A DNA stretch of 49,721 bases. Origin: Plicaturopsis crispa FD-325 SS-3. Its lineage: Eukaryota > Basidiomycota > Agaricomycetes > Amylocorticiales > Amylocorticiaceae. Shown in pieces: positions 29,676-41,300 of this stretch (positions are counted from its first letter, which is position 1; every line of letters starts with the position of its first letter). The translations under genes and the position numbers were made by a program. A model generated the notes under the pieces. It had not been told where the DNA came from and ran no database searches. It saw only the letters and a program-made list of their open reading frames with translations. The DNA lies in assembly GCA_000827205.1 (NCBI GenBank), contig KN832580.1, forward strand, positions 151,011 through 200,731. Direction: 5' to 3'.

Positions 29676-32600
29676 CTAGAGCGTATATCTAAAGTCCGGC
29701 GCCCTATCCCCCAGCTCCCTCAGCTCCTGCGGCGTCCACCCCACCACGCCCTTCTCGCCCTGCGCCGCCGCCTCGCGGTCACGCCGCGCGTTGATGCGCG
29801 CGTACGCGATCATCGCGGCGGGCACGCACACGAGCCCGATGCCGACGAACATTAACTCGATGCCGTCTACACAACCAAACAGGGTGAGGTGGTGTCAGCA
29901 AAGGGTGGTGTCAGCAGGTGTTACGGGGAGGCGGGGGACTCGGAGGTGGGGGAGGAGAGAAAGGGGGGGGAGAGGGAGGAAAAGGGAAGAGTACTCACGC
30001 CCAACGACGTAACGCGGCGCGTCCTGCGTGCGGTATATGTTCGACGCGATCGCGCCGCCAAAGTTGCCGATGCCGATCTGCACGGCCATGCCCACGCCGC
30101 GCTTGTACTGTCCCGAGAGGTTGTTCCCCAGCCTGTGTGCACCCACCATTAGACACACGCACGAGTAGCCGTCAGTAACGTTCACAAAAACGCAGGTGCA
30201 CAAAACAGGAAAACGGGAACGCGCGGGAAACAGAAAACGAGCGGGATGGACACGCACCAAGAAACCACCCCCGGAAACGCCGCATAGCTCCCCGCCACCA
30301 CAAAGAACGTCCCGAAATACTTCGCGCCGACGCTCGCCGCGGAGATGTTGATCGCGAACCCGACGGCGCACATCGTCAGCCCGGCGATGATGAACGGCCC
30401 GCGCAGCTTGTAGTGGTCGGAGTAGTACCCGAAGAGGAGGAGGATGATGGCTGGGTGGGTAGGGGGTGGGTGAGATGGGCTAGGGAGCGGGGGATAGGGG
30501 ACGTACTGGCGAAGATGTACGGCGGGACGCTGAGGAGCTGGCTGATGCCCGTGTCAAATCCGAATCTGTGCATCCTTACTCAGGTGACCGTCAAGCGTGC
30601 TCACCCATTGATACGCACCCTTGGATAATCGACCTGGTGTTGTGCGCATTCAGCGGTATGTCTTTCCGGCTGGAGGATGCGAGGAATGTACGTACGGCAA
30701 GAAAAGCGTGATCCCGAACACTACATACACACTCCCCATCAGCCGCGTACCCTGTCTAAATTCCCGAGTCTAACGCGACTCACCGGGCGTGATGACGCTC
30801 ATGTACGACAGTATATGCACCGCGACCTGCGTGTGTCGCATCAGCGCAAGCCCAGCAGTTGGGTACCAGCGCATGCCCAAAAGATGGGTACTCGAGGAGG
30901 CGGGCGTACCTGCCAGTCCTTAAACGCGGCCCAGATGTGCCGCAGGGCGAAGCCCTCCTCCTCGCCGACGCTTGAGTTGTCGTATTCTGCACCGTAGCGA
31001 GGGTAAGTCAGGAGACGATGAATAGGGCGGGAATGAATGGGGCGACGATGAAGGAACGACGATGAAAGGCCGAGAAGGAAAGGACGGGCATGAGAGGACG
31101 CACTCTTCTTCCAAACGACAAACGCGCGCTCTTCGGGCGTGAGGAACGCCGCCGTGCTCGGGAAGTCGACCAGCACTGAGCGTGTGCGTCAGCCCATCGT
31201 CATAACATACTCCAGGCCACCATCGCGGCACATCCACGAGGCAGACACGCACCGAAGAGCGCTAGCACGCCGATGAGGACTGTCGCGATGCCCTCTAGGA
31301 TCTGTGGGGAGCAGCCAGAAGAGTCAGTAAGATCAAAGGGGGCAGAGGGGAAGCAGCGGTGTAGGGAGCACGCAGCGGAGACGAGAGATACGCACGAAGA
31401 TCCAGGACCACCCCTGAAGCCCGCGCGCGCCGTCCATGAACCCGATCGCGAACGCGAGGATGCCAGAGAACGCACCTGTGGGCTTCGGTCAGCGACGCTA
31501 CATGGATGATACTTTGTGTGCGAGATGGTAAGAAACGCGCGCGTACCAGCGAGCGTCGCAGCGCCAAAGAACAGCCCGATGCGGTACTGTAGCCCGTGTC
31601 GCGGGTACCATAGCGTCAGGCTATGGGTAGGTTAATTAGCCAGTGGGGCGAGTCAATTACCATATGAGTCGAGCGAGAGAACAAAGTGTGGTGAGATGCG
31701 AAGGCGTAGTGAGTGTGAACACGGTCAGCGCGCTGCACTCCGTACCCGCAGAGCTGGGCGAACGTACTAGTCTGTGGGAGGAAGAGCGTGTCAGAAGGGA
31801 TCATTGACAGGTAGCTGGCAGACTCGAGACGAGTAGATAGCACAAGAGGAAGGGATAATTCGCTACGGTAAAAAATTAAACAGCAGACACGCGATCTGAA
31901 AGGGCACGACCATGGACCACAGGACAGAACGGAAGCGGACAGAACGGACACGGCGCAAGCATCGAACAGAACGCTCGCGTCGAAGTCGAAAATCAGAACG
32001 TGCAGTAGCTTGGGCAAGCGCCCCGCAGCAGCAGAATCGGCAAAAACGGGCACACGAACCGTGAGCTGGACGCGATCAACTGGGCAAACGCTCGCAGCCT
32101 CGACAGGCACGGGCAAAACGACAAACGCTCGCACCAACTCGAACATCACGCTAAACTGCACCCTCAAGAAAACCAACTCAAAGCAGTAGCACTCACAAAC
32201 AACCCCAGGGAAGAGCCCCGCCTCCGCGACGCCGAGGCACACGCGCACGCCGACGAGCTGCTGGTACCTGTTTTTCGGGGCGGTGGTCAGTACGAATCTC
32301 AACAGGCTGACACCTTGAGGAGTGGAGGAGAAGGAAGGGGAAAGGAAAATGGGAGTGGAAGGGGAAGGGTTAGGAATGGGGAGTATCGTCTCGGGGAATG
32401 GCAGTCATCGGGGCGAGAGGGACTTCACAAGGAAAAAACGGCCAGCCACGACAGCCCTGGACGCGAGATCCAAAGTTGCTACCGACGCGGGCGCAATAAT
32501 AAATGCAGCAACGCAGCAGTAGACGCAGCAGCGCAGAAATCGACGCAGCAATGCGGCAATGGACGCAGCAACGCAGCAATCGACACGGCAGTGACCGTAG

Positions 32601-35139
32601 CAATCGACGCCACCACCGATGTTATCAACGCCGCCACTGCAGCCATTGACGCAGCAGCTAGCATCGGTAGACATCGACTAAGCGGTCACCGCTATTATCA
32701 ACGTAGCAGCAACCACTAGTACATCGACGCAGCAACCACCGACGCACCGACGCAGCGGCAACGCAGCAATCGACGCAGCGACAACGCAGCCATCGACGCA
32801 GCAGCAACGCAGCAATAGACGCAGCATTCATAGTAGCCATCAACTAGACAAGCATCGGCAACAACGACGCTGCAGTCACGATGCAGGCAGCAGCCAACGA
32901 CACAGCGTCTATTAAACTGATAAGGCAGCAGGTCACAGCTACCGACGACACGGCGACGCAGCAGCCACCTGCTATCGACTAGGCAGCCACCGCTGTCAGT
33001 CATCCACTCGGCACCCACCGACGCGGAAGCCACCGCTGCCAACACGGAGGTCAGCAGCCAACGACGTTGCAGGCAGCAGCTAACCCAGGTGGGGGAGACA
33101 TGATCACGCAACAGGCGAATTCGACGCTGCAACGCTGCAATCGACAACGCAGCCGCAGCCGCATCCATCGCTGTTGCACCCACAGTGGTCATAGCTGCCA
33201 ACGACGCGGCAATGACGCGAAGACCACAGCTGCCATCGACATTACAGTCGTTGGCATCGACATTGCAGTCGTTGGCATCGACATTGCATTCGTTGGCATC
33301 GACATTTCAGTCGTTGGCATCGACATTTCAGCCGTTGGCATCGACATTACAGTCGTTGTCATAGACATCCAGGCTCAGCCATTGACGGGTGATCCACAGT
33401 TCTCCTCGACGCTGCAGTCCCAAGTGCCATCGACTCGGAGACACAGCTATCATCGACTCAGAGACACAGCTATCATCGACGACGGCCAGCGACGACGCAG
33501 CCATGGTCGGCATGATCACGCAGCAGCAGTAGATGTGGGAGCCGCTGTGAGCATCGATGCTGCCAACGACGCCGCAGCCACCATCGACACGAGCCACCGA
33601 TGCCCAGACGCGGTCACCGCTACCATCGGCTGGACAAGCTGCGATGCAGCGACGCGGAAGCCCTGTGGTCATCGACGAAGTAACCACTGTGGTCATCAAC
33701 GCGAAAGCCACTGTGGCTATCGACGCCCAACGCGCTTCGCCAGGAGGCCACGACTGCGCTAGAAGCCCGCAATGTACAGCAACGGAAGCCCACGATGCAG
33801 GCACGGCAAGCGACGTAGCAGACACGGCTGCCATATACAACGCAGCACCCGCTACCAACGACAATGTAGCGACAACGCAGCACCCGCTGCCGACGACAAC
33901 ACGATGCAGGCACCGCTGCCGACGTAGAAGCCAAAGCCACTGTGAACATCGATGCTGCAGAAACCGCTGGCAAGGGCGCTGCAACCACTACAGCCGCAGC
34001 CGAGATAGCAGCTGCAGCCATCGACGCACCACGCGCTGGGCCAGGAGTCCACGACACAAAACGCGCGAGGAGTCCACGACACAGAAGTCCGCAGCAACGA
34101 CGATGCAGCCACATCTAACGATATGGCCGTCGGCAGTCATTGATGCAGTCACAGCAGCCACCCACAGCTCCGCGACCGCATTTTCAATCGACGCGGAAGC
34201 TACAGCAGACATCGACAACAGCAACGGGGGAAACCGCTGCCAGCGACCGGAGGGAGTGGAGGTGCAGAGCGACGAAACGTAGAGCGAAGGAACACGGAAG
34301 GCGACAGCGAAGTGACTGGGAGAGCGCGAAGGGAAGAACGAAGGGAGAAACGGGCAGTAGAAACGAACAGGAAAACGCGAAAAGGGAGATGTACGAAGAG
34401 GGCAACTCACGTTTTCACGAGGCCCATGAGCGTCCTGGAGTTGCATCGGACGTGTGCAGGATATCGGAGGATACGGGTATGTGGTGTATCGCGTGTATAA
34501 CGTAGGGCACGAGCGAGGTAGGGAAGACGGACAGGGTAGAACAGGTAAGTCGTAAGTCAGCGGTATGAACAGGAAGAAAGGTGGTGCACGTACATGACTG
34601 TTCCCCAGGCAATCTGCGAACATGTACGATAGACAACAGAGGTCAGCGCGCGCTTCAATTGAGGAAGGATGTAGACACGCACGGTGATACCAGGCAGCCA
34701 ACGCGAAGGCCTAAACTTCTTGAGGACGAGGCTTTGCTTGCTTCAGCCAGGCGCCTACTCGCCAAACACTCTGGACTCACTTTGCCGGACACTCGAATAT
34801 ACAATACGGAATGAAAAACATCGTCTACCCCCACCCCTTCATCAGCAACCCCTTCCTCGCACCACACCGTACCGCACTCACCAGGGCGATATTATACTTA
34901 TCCCCCGTCAACGCCAACTGCGTCGTCAGCCCCTCGAGCTTCGCATTCCCGATATTCCCGCGGTCAAGGAAGCTCGCGAGGTACATCAGCGAGAGGATAG
35001 GCATCAGCCTCAAATCGATCTTGCGCCACAAGGCCTTTTCCTGAGCGGGTGTGAGGGAGGGCGGGGGCGGGAGGGTGGAGTCGCCGGCGAAGTCGATCAC
35101 TTCGTCGGCTGCTACGAGGGAGGTTTTGGGGGAGGACAT
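29676..35139 (-). CDS. MFS transporter, allantoate permease (anion:cation symporter) type
   Basis: Nineteen exons, low-high: 34882-35139, 34781-34824, 34683-34731, 34594-34613, 34411-34434, 32197-32267, 31768-31771, 31547-31620, 31396-31475, 31253-31301, 31104-31175, 30910-30986, 30784-30826, 30696-30720, 30619-30633, 30507-30565, 30258-30450, 29999-30132, 29676-29866. They total 1482 nt, 493 aa. Family motifs in order: LMYLASFLDRGNIGNAK (segment 1), FFIPYCIFECPANLVLKK, RPSRWLP, WGTVMTLMGLV, VGVRVCLGVAEAGLFPGVVYYLTLWYPR, FFGAATLAGAFSG, FLPSIIQGFGF, GYYSDHYKLRGPF and a C-terminal WTPQELRELGDRAPDFRYTL. Dal5-like carriers take up allantoate, vitamins or related organic anions at the plasma membrane. 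The substrate is unknown. Three features stand out: a 2,143-nt minisatellite intron, a 4-nt microexon that restores VVYYLTLWYPR, and a 15-nt exon. It diverges from the GH92 gene. Confidence 0.8.
31768..31771 (-). other. 4-nt microexon (exon 7) of the MFS transporter
   Basis: The upstream exon ends one base into a codon and the downstream exon starts one base before a codon, so the two cannot join in frame. On the minus strand, CCCACAG|ACTA|GTACGT supplies exactly four bases with good acceptor and donor sites. Joining gives T+AC and TA+C, two Tyr codons, and yields VVYYLTLWYPR, the normal sequence of the family. The flanking introns are 31772-32196 and 31621-31767. Confidence 0.65.
32430..34240. 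repeat. Degenerate minisatellite filling a transporter intron
   Basis: About 1.8 kb of short, imperfect repeats built from words such as GACGCAGCA, ATCGACGC and AACGCAGCAAT, with no strict period but a strong three-base phase. It lies wholly inside the 2,143-nt intron 32268-34410 of the MFS gene. The three-base phase keeps several frames open on both strands (for example 33067-33762 on + and 33328-33984 on -), which read as low-complexity Ala/Ile/Asp/Thr or Cys/Ser/Val strings. I read these as artefacts of the repeat. Confidence 0.75.
33235..33368. repeat. 21-bp tandem repeat, about six copies
   Basis: Unit TTGGCATCGACATTGCAGTCG repeats about six times with one or two changes per copy and ends in a diverged copy near 33368. 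It is the most regular part of the larger minisatellite and points to recent local amplification. Confidence 0.75.
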
Positions 35140-35371
35140 GGTGCACTGGAGGGGGAGGGGGGTTGCATGGTGAGTGGTTGGGTGGACGGTACTTAGGGGG
35201 ACGCCAGTGGGAGTCTGTCGTCCAAATCTAAAGTGCAGGGGGGGCGTGACCGTGACGAGCACGTGCACTCCCCACATGACGCGTTTACCCTTCTTCGCCT
35301 CGGCTTCGACTTCGCGGCGATGGCCCCTCATAAACCCTGCACTCGAGACCACGACGACGACGACGACGACG
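35140..35371. promoter_or_regulatory. Divergent promoter between MFS transporter and GH92
   Basis: 232 bp separate the two start codons. The MFS side is G/T-rich on +, with GGGGGAGGGG near 35150. The GH92 side ends in a run of ACG repeats (35350-35370) just before the chosen ATG. No clear TATA box was found. A shared promoter implies possible co-regulation. Confidence 0.5.
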
Positions 35372-38300
35372 ATGATGATGATAACCCTGCTCGCTGTGGC
35401 TCTGTTGACCGCGTCCTGCGCTGCGGTCGATGTGTTGGAGGCGGTGGACCCGTTTATAGGCACCACGAACGGCGGTCACGTCTTCCCAGGCATGTCCTTT
35501 TTCCGTCTATCCTGTCCTTTTTCCGTCCTGACTCGTGCACCGTTCTGCTACTTGGGGCACCGTTCCACTCGCTCGTTATCGCCCTCGCGTCGCTCGTCCT
35601 ATCGCTGCTCGCGTTTTGTGCTGACTCGCTCGCAGGCGCTACGCTCCCTCATGGCATGGTCAAGGTTGGGATGGACACGGACTCGCCTGGAAATGTACGT
35701 CCCTCTCTTTTCTCGTTTTTGAAACTGCGTCTCCCTCTGCTGCTCTGCCGTTTGTCTGGATGTCGCGCGCTCTCTCGCCTTCACGCGCACCACAATCCTC
35801 GTCCTCGCGCGCGTTTTACCTCCTCCGTACGCGTTTACTGTTTCCCTATCGTATCCGCTTCCCGTTCATTATCTCTAAATCTTGCACACACGCATATCTT
35901 TGTCGCACTATTCTCGTCTCTTTTCGCACGCCCATTTTATCTTCATTTGTCCTTCCTCCTCCCCGCCGGCCCGCCCTTTGTCGTCGATACACACGGCGTT
36001 CTATTCGTGTACGCGTTATTTTCTGCACGCGTATTTTCGTCGACGACGCGTTCCCTTGCTTGTTTATGCAGCGTCTCGTACTCGTCAACGACACGCGTGT
36101 TTTCGTCAGTGCGCGCCGTACTCTCTTCAGTGCACGCGTTATTTTCCTCTGCTTGTACACGCTCGTTATCCTCGTTCACATCGCACGCGTTATTCTCGTC
36201 TGTGCACGCGTTATTCTTGACAACTCCTGTTATTTCGTGAACGTGATCCATTTGCGTCTGCGCGACGCGTTACTTCACCAGTGCACGCGTTATTTTCGTT
36301 GGCGATGCGTTATTCTCATCTATCCACACGCGTCGTTTCATTGTCTATCCTCGTCCGCCGTCTACTATCACTTCGTCCGCCGTCTACTATCACTTCGTCC
36401 GCCGTCTACTATCACTTCGTCCGCCGTCCACTATCATTTTGCGTACCATACTGACTCCTCATCCACCGTACTGCCTCTTTGTGTACCATGCTAACGCCAC
36501 CCACAGCAAGCAGGCTACGACGCGGACCCGCAATACAACGTCATCGGCTTCTCCGCGCTGCACGATAGCGGGACGGGCGGGGTGAGTGTTTTTTGGCGTT
36601 TTAAATTTAAGCTGGTCTGCGTTTTTTGGGGTGGTCTACGATTTTCTTCTGGTCTGCGTGTTCTGGCTGGTCTGCGATGCCAGCCGCGTGCCGTGCGCGC
36701 TTTCCAACTGTGCGTCGTACGCGTCGCGTGCACCTCCGACGCGTCGAGCACTGCCGCGTCGAGTGTCCTTCTCCGCCGCGTCGCGTCCCCTGCCCGCCAC
36801 ACCTATATTTGCTGACCATCCGTGTGCAGGGCGCATCCCTATCGAACTTCAAACTCTTCCCCCTCGGCGCCTCCTGCACCGCCTCCCACAACGATTCCAA
36901 TACGCCCAACGATTCCGATACGCCGTATCAGGATTGCAGGACGTCGATTGAGAGCCGGAAGGTTAAGAGGAAGCTAAGGGGGGATGGTGAGTAGGTTTTG
37001 TGCTGTTTTGCGCAACGGTCGCGCGCAGTTTTCCGCAGCTGCTTTCGTGACGTTTCGCGTGCACGGCTATTTGGTGTGCGACTTTGTGTGCTGACCCTCT
37101 GCGCCCTCATTGCAGGAACGCCGGACGATGCGGCGTCGCCGGGGTATTTCTCCACCAACCTCGTACGTCCCTCCCCCCTCCCTCTTCCCTCCCTCCCCCC
37201 CTCCTCCTCCTCTCCCCCTCCCCCNNNNNNNNNNACGCGCCACCAGTCCACAGGCATCCGCGTAGAACTCACAGCAACGCGCCGCACCGCGTTGCACCGA
37301 TACACCTTTCCTCCCTCTCCCCCTCCCTCTTCCTCCTCCCACTCTACACAAACGTCTGGCGAAAAGGCTGGCGAAAAGGAAGGGCAAGGGGGAGGACGGG
37401 GGCTGCGGATGGTAGTGGACATCACGGAGGACGGGCAGGGGAGCTCGTCTGCGCAGGAGATGAGGGTGTATCCCGGGGCGGGGAGGGTTGTCGGTGAGCT
37501 TCCCTTCTCCTTCTTCCCTCTCCCTTCTCTTTCCCTTTCCCTCTCCCCTTCCCTTCACCCCTGTACACCACACCGTTTTTATGTATGCGCTGACTCGTAC
37601 GCACAGGCGGCGCCACCTTCGCAGCATCCTTCGGCCCAGGGACATACCGCGCCTACACCTGCGTAGACTTCCGCGTCGCCGGTGTGGGCGGCGTAGAGAC
37701 GTTGGGCGGGCCGACGGAGTGGTACGGTGGCCCGCCGACGGAGTGGGGCGCGTACGTGGGCGACCTGCCGGTGGGGCGGGTGACGGGGTTTGATGGGGTT
37801 TATGGGTGTGAGTGCGCCGTCTCGTTCGGTGTTGTGCGCGTCTTCTCGTTGTGCAGCCTTTCGTTCTATTCGTCCCCTACTACCCCCCTTCCCTATACGC
37901 ACACACCCTTCCTCCTCAACCTTCTTCAACCGTATTCCATCGCGCACCCATCCCTACTAGCCCAGCAGCCTCCGCACGTCCCCATTGAACCCCCTACTGA
38001 CTCGTCTACGCAGATTTCCGCGGCGAACAAGGCGCCCTCCTCACCTTCCCCTCCTCCCCATCTTCCCCCTCCCACTCTTCCTCTAGCGGGACTACGACGA
38101 TCCTGGCGCGTGTGGGCGTATCGTTCATCTCCGCCGAGCAGGCGTGCGAGAATGCGGAGGAGGAGGTGCCGGGGTTTGATGCTATTCCCCTCTCCTCCAC
38201 CCCTTCTCCCATTTCCTCTAACTCCACTTCCACACCGAGGGCAGAGACGGGTAGTGAAGGTGAATCCTTGACCCACTCCATCCTGTGCTTCTTCCAACTG

Positions 38301-41300
38301 ACGGCAAATACGGGAAACACAGTAGGGAGTGTGGAGACGATAGACAGCGTATTCGACGCCGTACACGCCTCCGCGCGCGCAGCCTGGGGCGAGCTGCTCG
38401 GGCGCGTCCAATTAGCCCCATCCTCCTCCTCCTCTTCTTCCTCGTCGTCGTCCTCCTCTTCCTCCTCCTCCTCCTCCGTTTCCTCCTCCTCCTCCTCCGC
38501 CCACTCCTCCTCCTCAAGTAACAAGGGTAACAAGCACGCAGAGGACGTGGAGGAGGTGGACCCAGATATGGTGAAGCTCTTCTATTCGAGTTTGTACAGG
38601 ACGCATATCAGTCCAGCGGATTGTGAGTTCCCTACTCTTATTCGTGTTTGTGGGGTGAAAAGGGTTGGGTGGAATGGGGCTGATGAGGTGTGGCAAATAG
38701 ATACGGGGGAGAACCCGAGCTGGGCGTCGAGCGAGCCGTATTATGATTCGTTTTATTGTAATGTGCGTGTTCTCCTCCTGCGTTCCTTGTTGAATGCTTG
38801 ATACTGACGAATACCCTCAACAATGCACACACACACATCCGCACCGAATACGCGATGCGCAACACCGCTCCTCAACACGCACCGCTCCTCCACACCGACA
38901 CCCAACACGCCCCTCACTCCTCCCCTCCTCCCCCACACCACTCCTCCCCACACCACTCCTCCCCGCCGTTCCTCACACCGCTCCTCCACCCCACTCCCCA
39001 ACACCACATACCACCGCTCCCCAACACACAACACACAACACACAACACACTCACGCGACACCAACGCGCAGTGGGACACCTTCCGCACGCTCTACCCGCT
39101 CATGTCGCTGCACGACCCGGAGAACTTTGCGCGCATCGTGCGCGGGATGATCAATATCCAGCAGCATGAAGGTTCGTCTGCGCGTTTTTTTCCCCTTGCT
39201 ATCCCTTCCGCGTCCTTTCCGTAGCTGTTGTTGTTGCATTTTGTTATAACCGTACCGCGCCATGCGTGCGTAAATGATGCTAACCGCGAGCGCTAGGATG
39301 GCTCCCCGAGTGCCGCGGCGCGACCGTGCAGCAGTGGATCCAGGGCGGTAGCAGTGAGTCCCTTGGTCCCTCGTTGGTCTCTCTCGCAGCGAGCTGATAG
39401 AAACGCGTTCGCGAAGACGGAGACCCCATACTCGCGGAGTTCGCTGTGAAGTGCGTGTCCCCTCCTCCCCTGTCCTTCCCTTCCCTTTGCCCCTTCATTC
39501 CGTCCTTCCGCGCTCCGTCCACGCTCCGTGATCCTTCGTGCGTAAGTAAGTCCACAAGCTCACTCGCGCACACAGATTCGCACCCCAAGCCGCCACGCTG
39601 AACGTCTCCCTCGACGCGCTGTACACCGCGCTGCTCGCGGACGCGGAGCTGACGCCGCCGAACTGGGATCTGCAGGGGAGGCAGGCGGGGGTTTGGAAGA
39701 CGTATAGTGCGTCCTTTCGTCCTGTCGCTTTTTTCTTCTCTGCCTGTTCCTTCTGCGCCCGTCACTCCTGTAGAACGGACACTTCTGTGGAACGAACACT
39801 GTGTGGAACGAGCACCGTATAGCGTGTAAGGATGTGCGGCGCGGTGCATACTGACGCTGGCGCGTAGACTTCATCCCGCAGGACATATACGAAGACGGCG
39901 GCGCGCCGACGAAGCAGGTCTCCCGCACGCTCGAGGTACGTTCCCCCCCTCCCCCTCCTTCTCCCTCCTCCCCTCCTCCCCTCCTCCCATCTCTCCCTGC
40001 ACCGCCCTCTCACTTTATTTACCCTTACGCTACGCTAGCACGCGTTCAACGACTTCACGATCTCGCAAGTCGCGCGGGTCCTCGGGAGGGGGGATGATGC
40101 TGCCAAGGTACGCCCCTTCCCTCGTGCATATTCATGTTCACTTGGTTTAGGAAGAGTAAGCTAACGGGGGTGGGGGTGGGGTGGGGTGTAGTACGCACAG
40201 CGCGCGGGCAACTTCGTTAACGTGTGGAATCCGAACACGACCGTGCCGGGGGTGTCGAGCGGCGTGGTGCAGGGGATGATGCAGGTACGTACACCCCTCC
40301 GCCCCCCCTGCCCTTCCAACCTGCCTCTCCAGACCCCAGAATACTCACTCACGCGGCTGGCGCTATAGCCTCGATTCGCAGACGGCACGTGGAACTACAC
40401 GGACCCGCGGCACTGCAGCGTGCACGACCCCGCGCACGCGACGTGCTACCTGGACGCGTGGAATAGGGACGGGTTTTACGAGTCGTCGCCGCTTGTTGTG
40501 AGTCGCCCCCTTCTCCATATTCTTCCCCCTCCCTCTTCCTCCTTCTACCCTTCCCTCCCCTTCCCTCCTCCTTCCTCGCCGTAGTAGGACGATTACTCAC
40601 GGGCCTACGTGGACCTTGTAGTATTCCCAGTTCGCGCCGCAGGACACGGCGAAGCTGATCGAGCTGCACGGCGGCGCGGAGAAGTTTGTGAAGCGGCTGC
40701 AGTTCCTCCTCGATGAGGTACGCCCACTCACCCCACTCACCATCCACGATCAAATCCCTCGCCACTCACGGATGCTAACGAACGCACTGAACATAACCGC
40801 ACGCACTGAACCGCACACAGAACTACTTCGACTCGACGGACGAGCCCTCGCAGCAGATCCCGTTCATGTTCCACTACGCGGACCGCCCGGGGCTGAGCAC
40901 GCAGGCCTCGCGGCAGGTCATCGCGCAGTACTTCAACACGAGCGTGGGTGGGCTGCCGGGGAATGATGGTGCGTCCCCTCCTTGGTTTCCTTACCCGTTC
41001 CCCCTCCGTTTACCATGTATATATGTCGTGGGCTATAGATTCCGGTGCGTCTTACCGTCGCACCCCGTTCCATTGCTGTCTTTGACAATCGTGGTATAAA
41101 ATGTAGGCGCGATGGGCAGCTACGCAGCCTTCTACCTCGCGGGCATGTACCCCGTCCCGGGCACGCGCCAGTTCCTCCTCTCCTCGCCGTACTTCCCGTC
41201 CATCTCGTTCTACAACCCCGTGCTCAACACGACTACGAATATCACCGCGGTCAATTTCAAGGGGAACCCGAAGAATGGGACGGGCGGGACTGTTTTTGTC

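Noticed and set aside
31616-32302. 228-aa minus-strand frame as a separate gene
   Set aside because: It begins in a true exon of the MFS transporter and runs through introns. The conserved protein is recovered only by splicing.
32315-34505. Long open frames on both strands (for example 33067-33762 + and 33328-33984 -) as new protein genes
   Set aside because: They lie within a repeat-filled intron, overlap one another on both strands, and encode low-complexity strings set by the three-base repeat phase. No start context or domain supports them.
36352-36439. CRISPR-like array
   Set aside because: The four 22-bp units are directly tandem without unique spacers, and the genome is eukaryotic. 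It is a minisatellite.
40969-41106. Loss of a catalytic Asp-Ser in GH92 (GND-GAMGS)
   Set aside because: A 6-nt exon at 41039-41044 with good splice sites restores the motif, so apparent loss is more likely an annotation trap.
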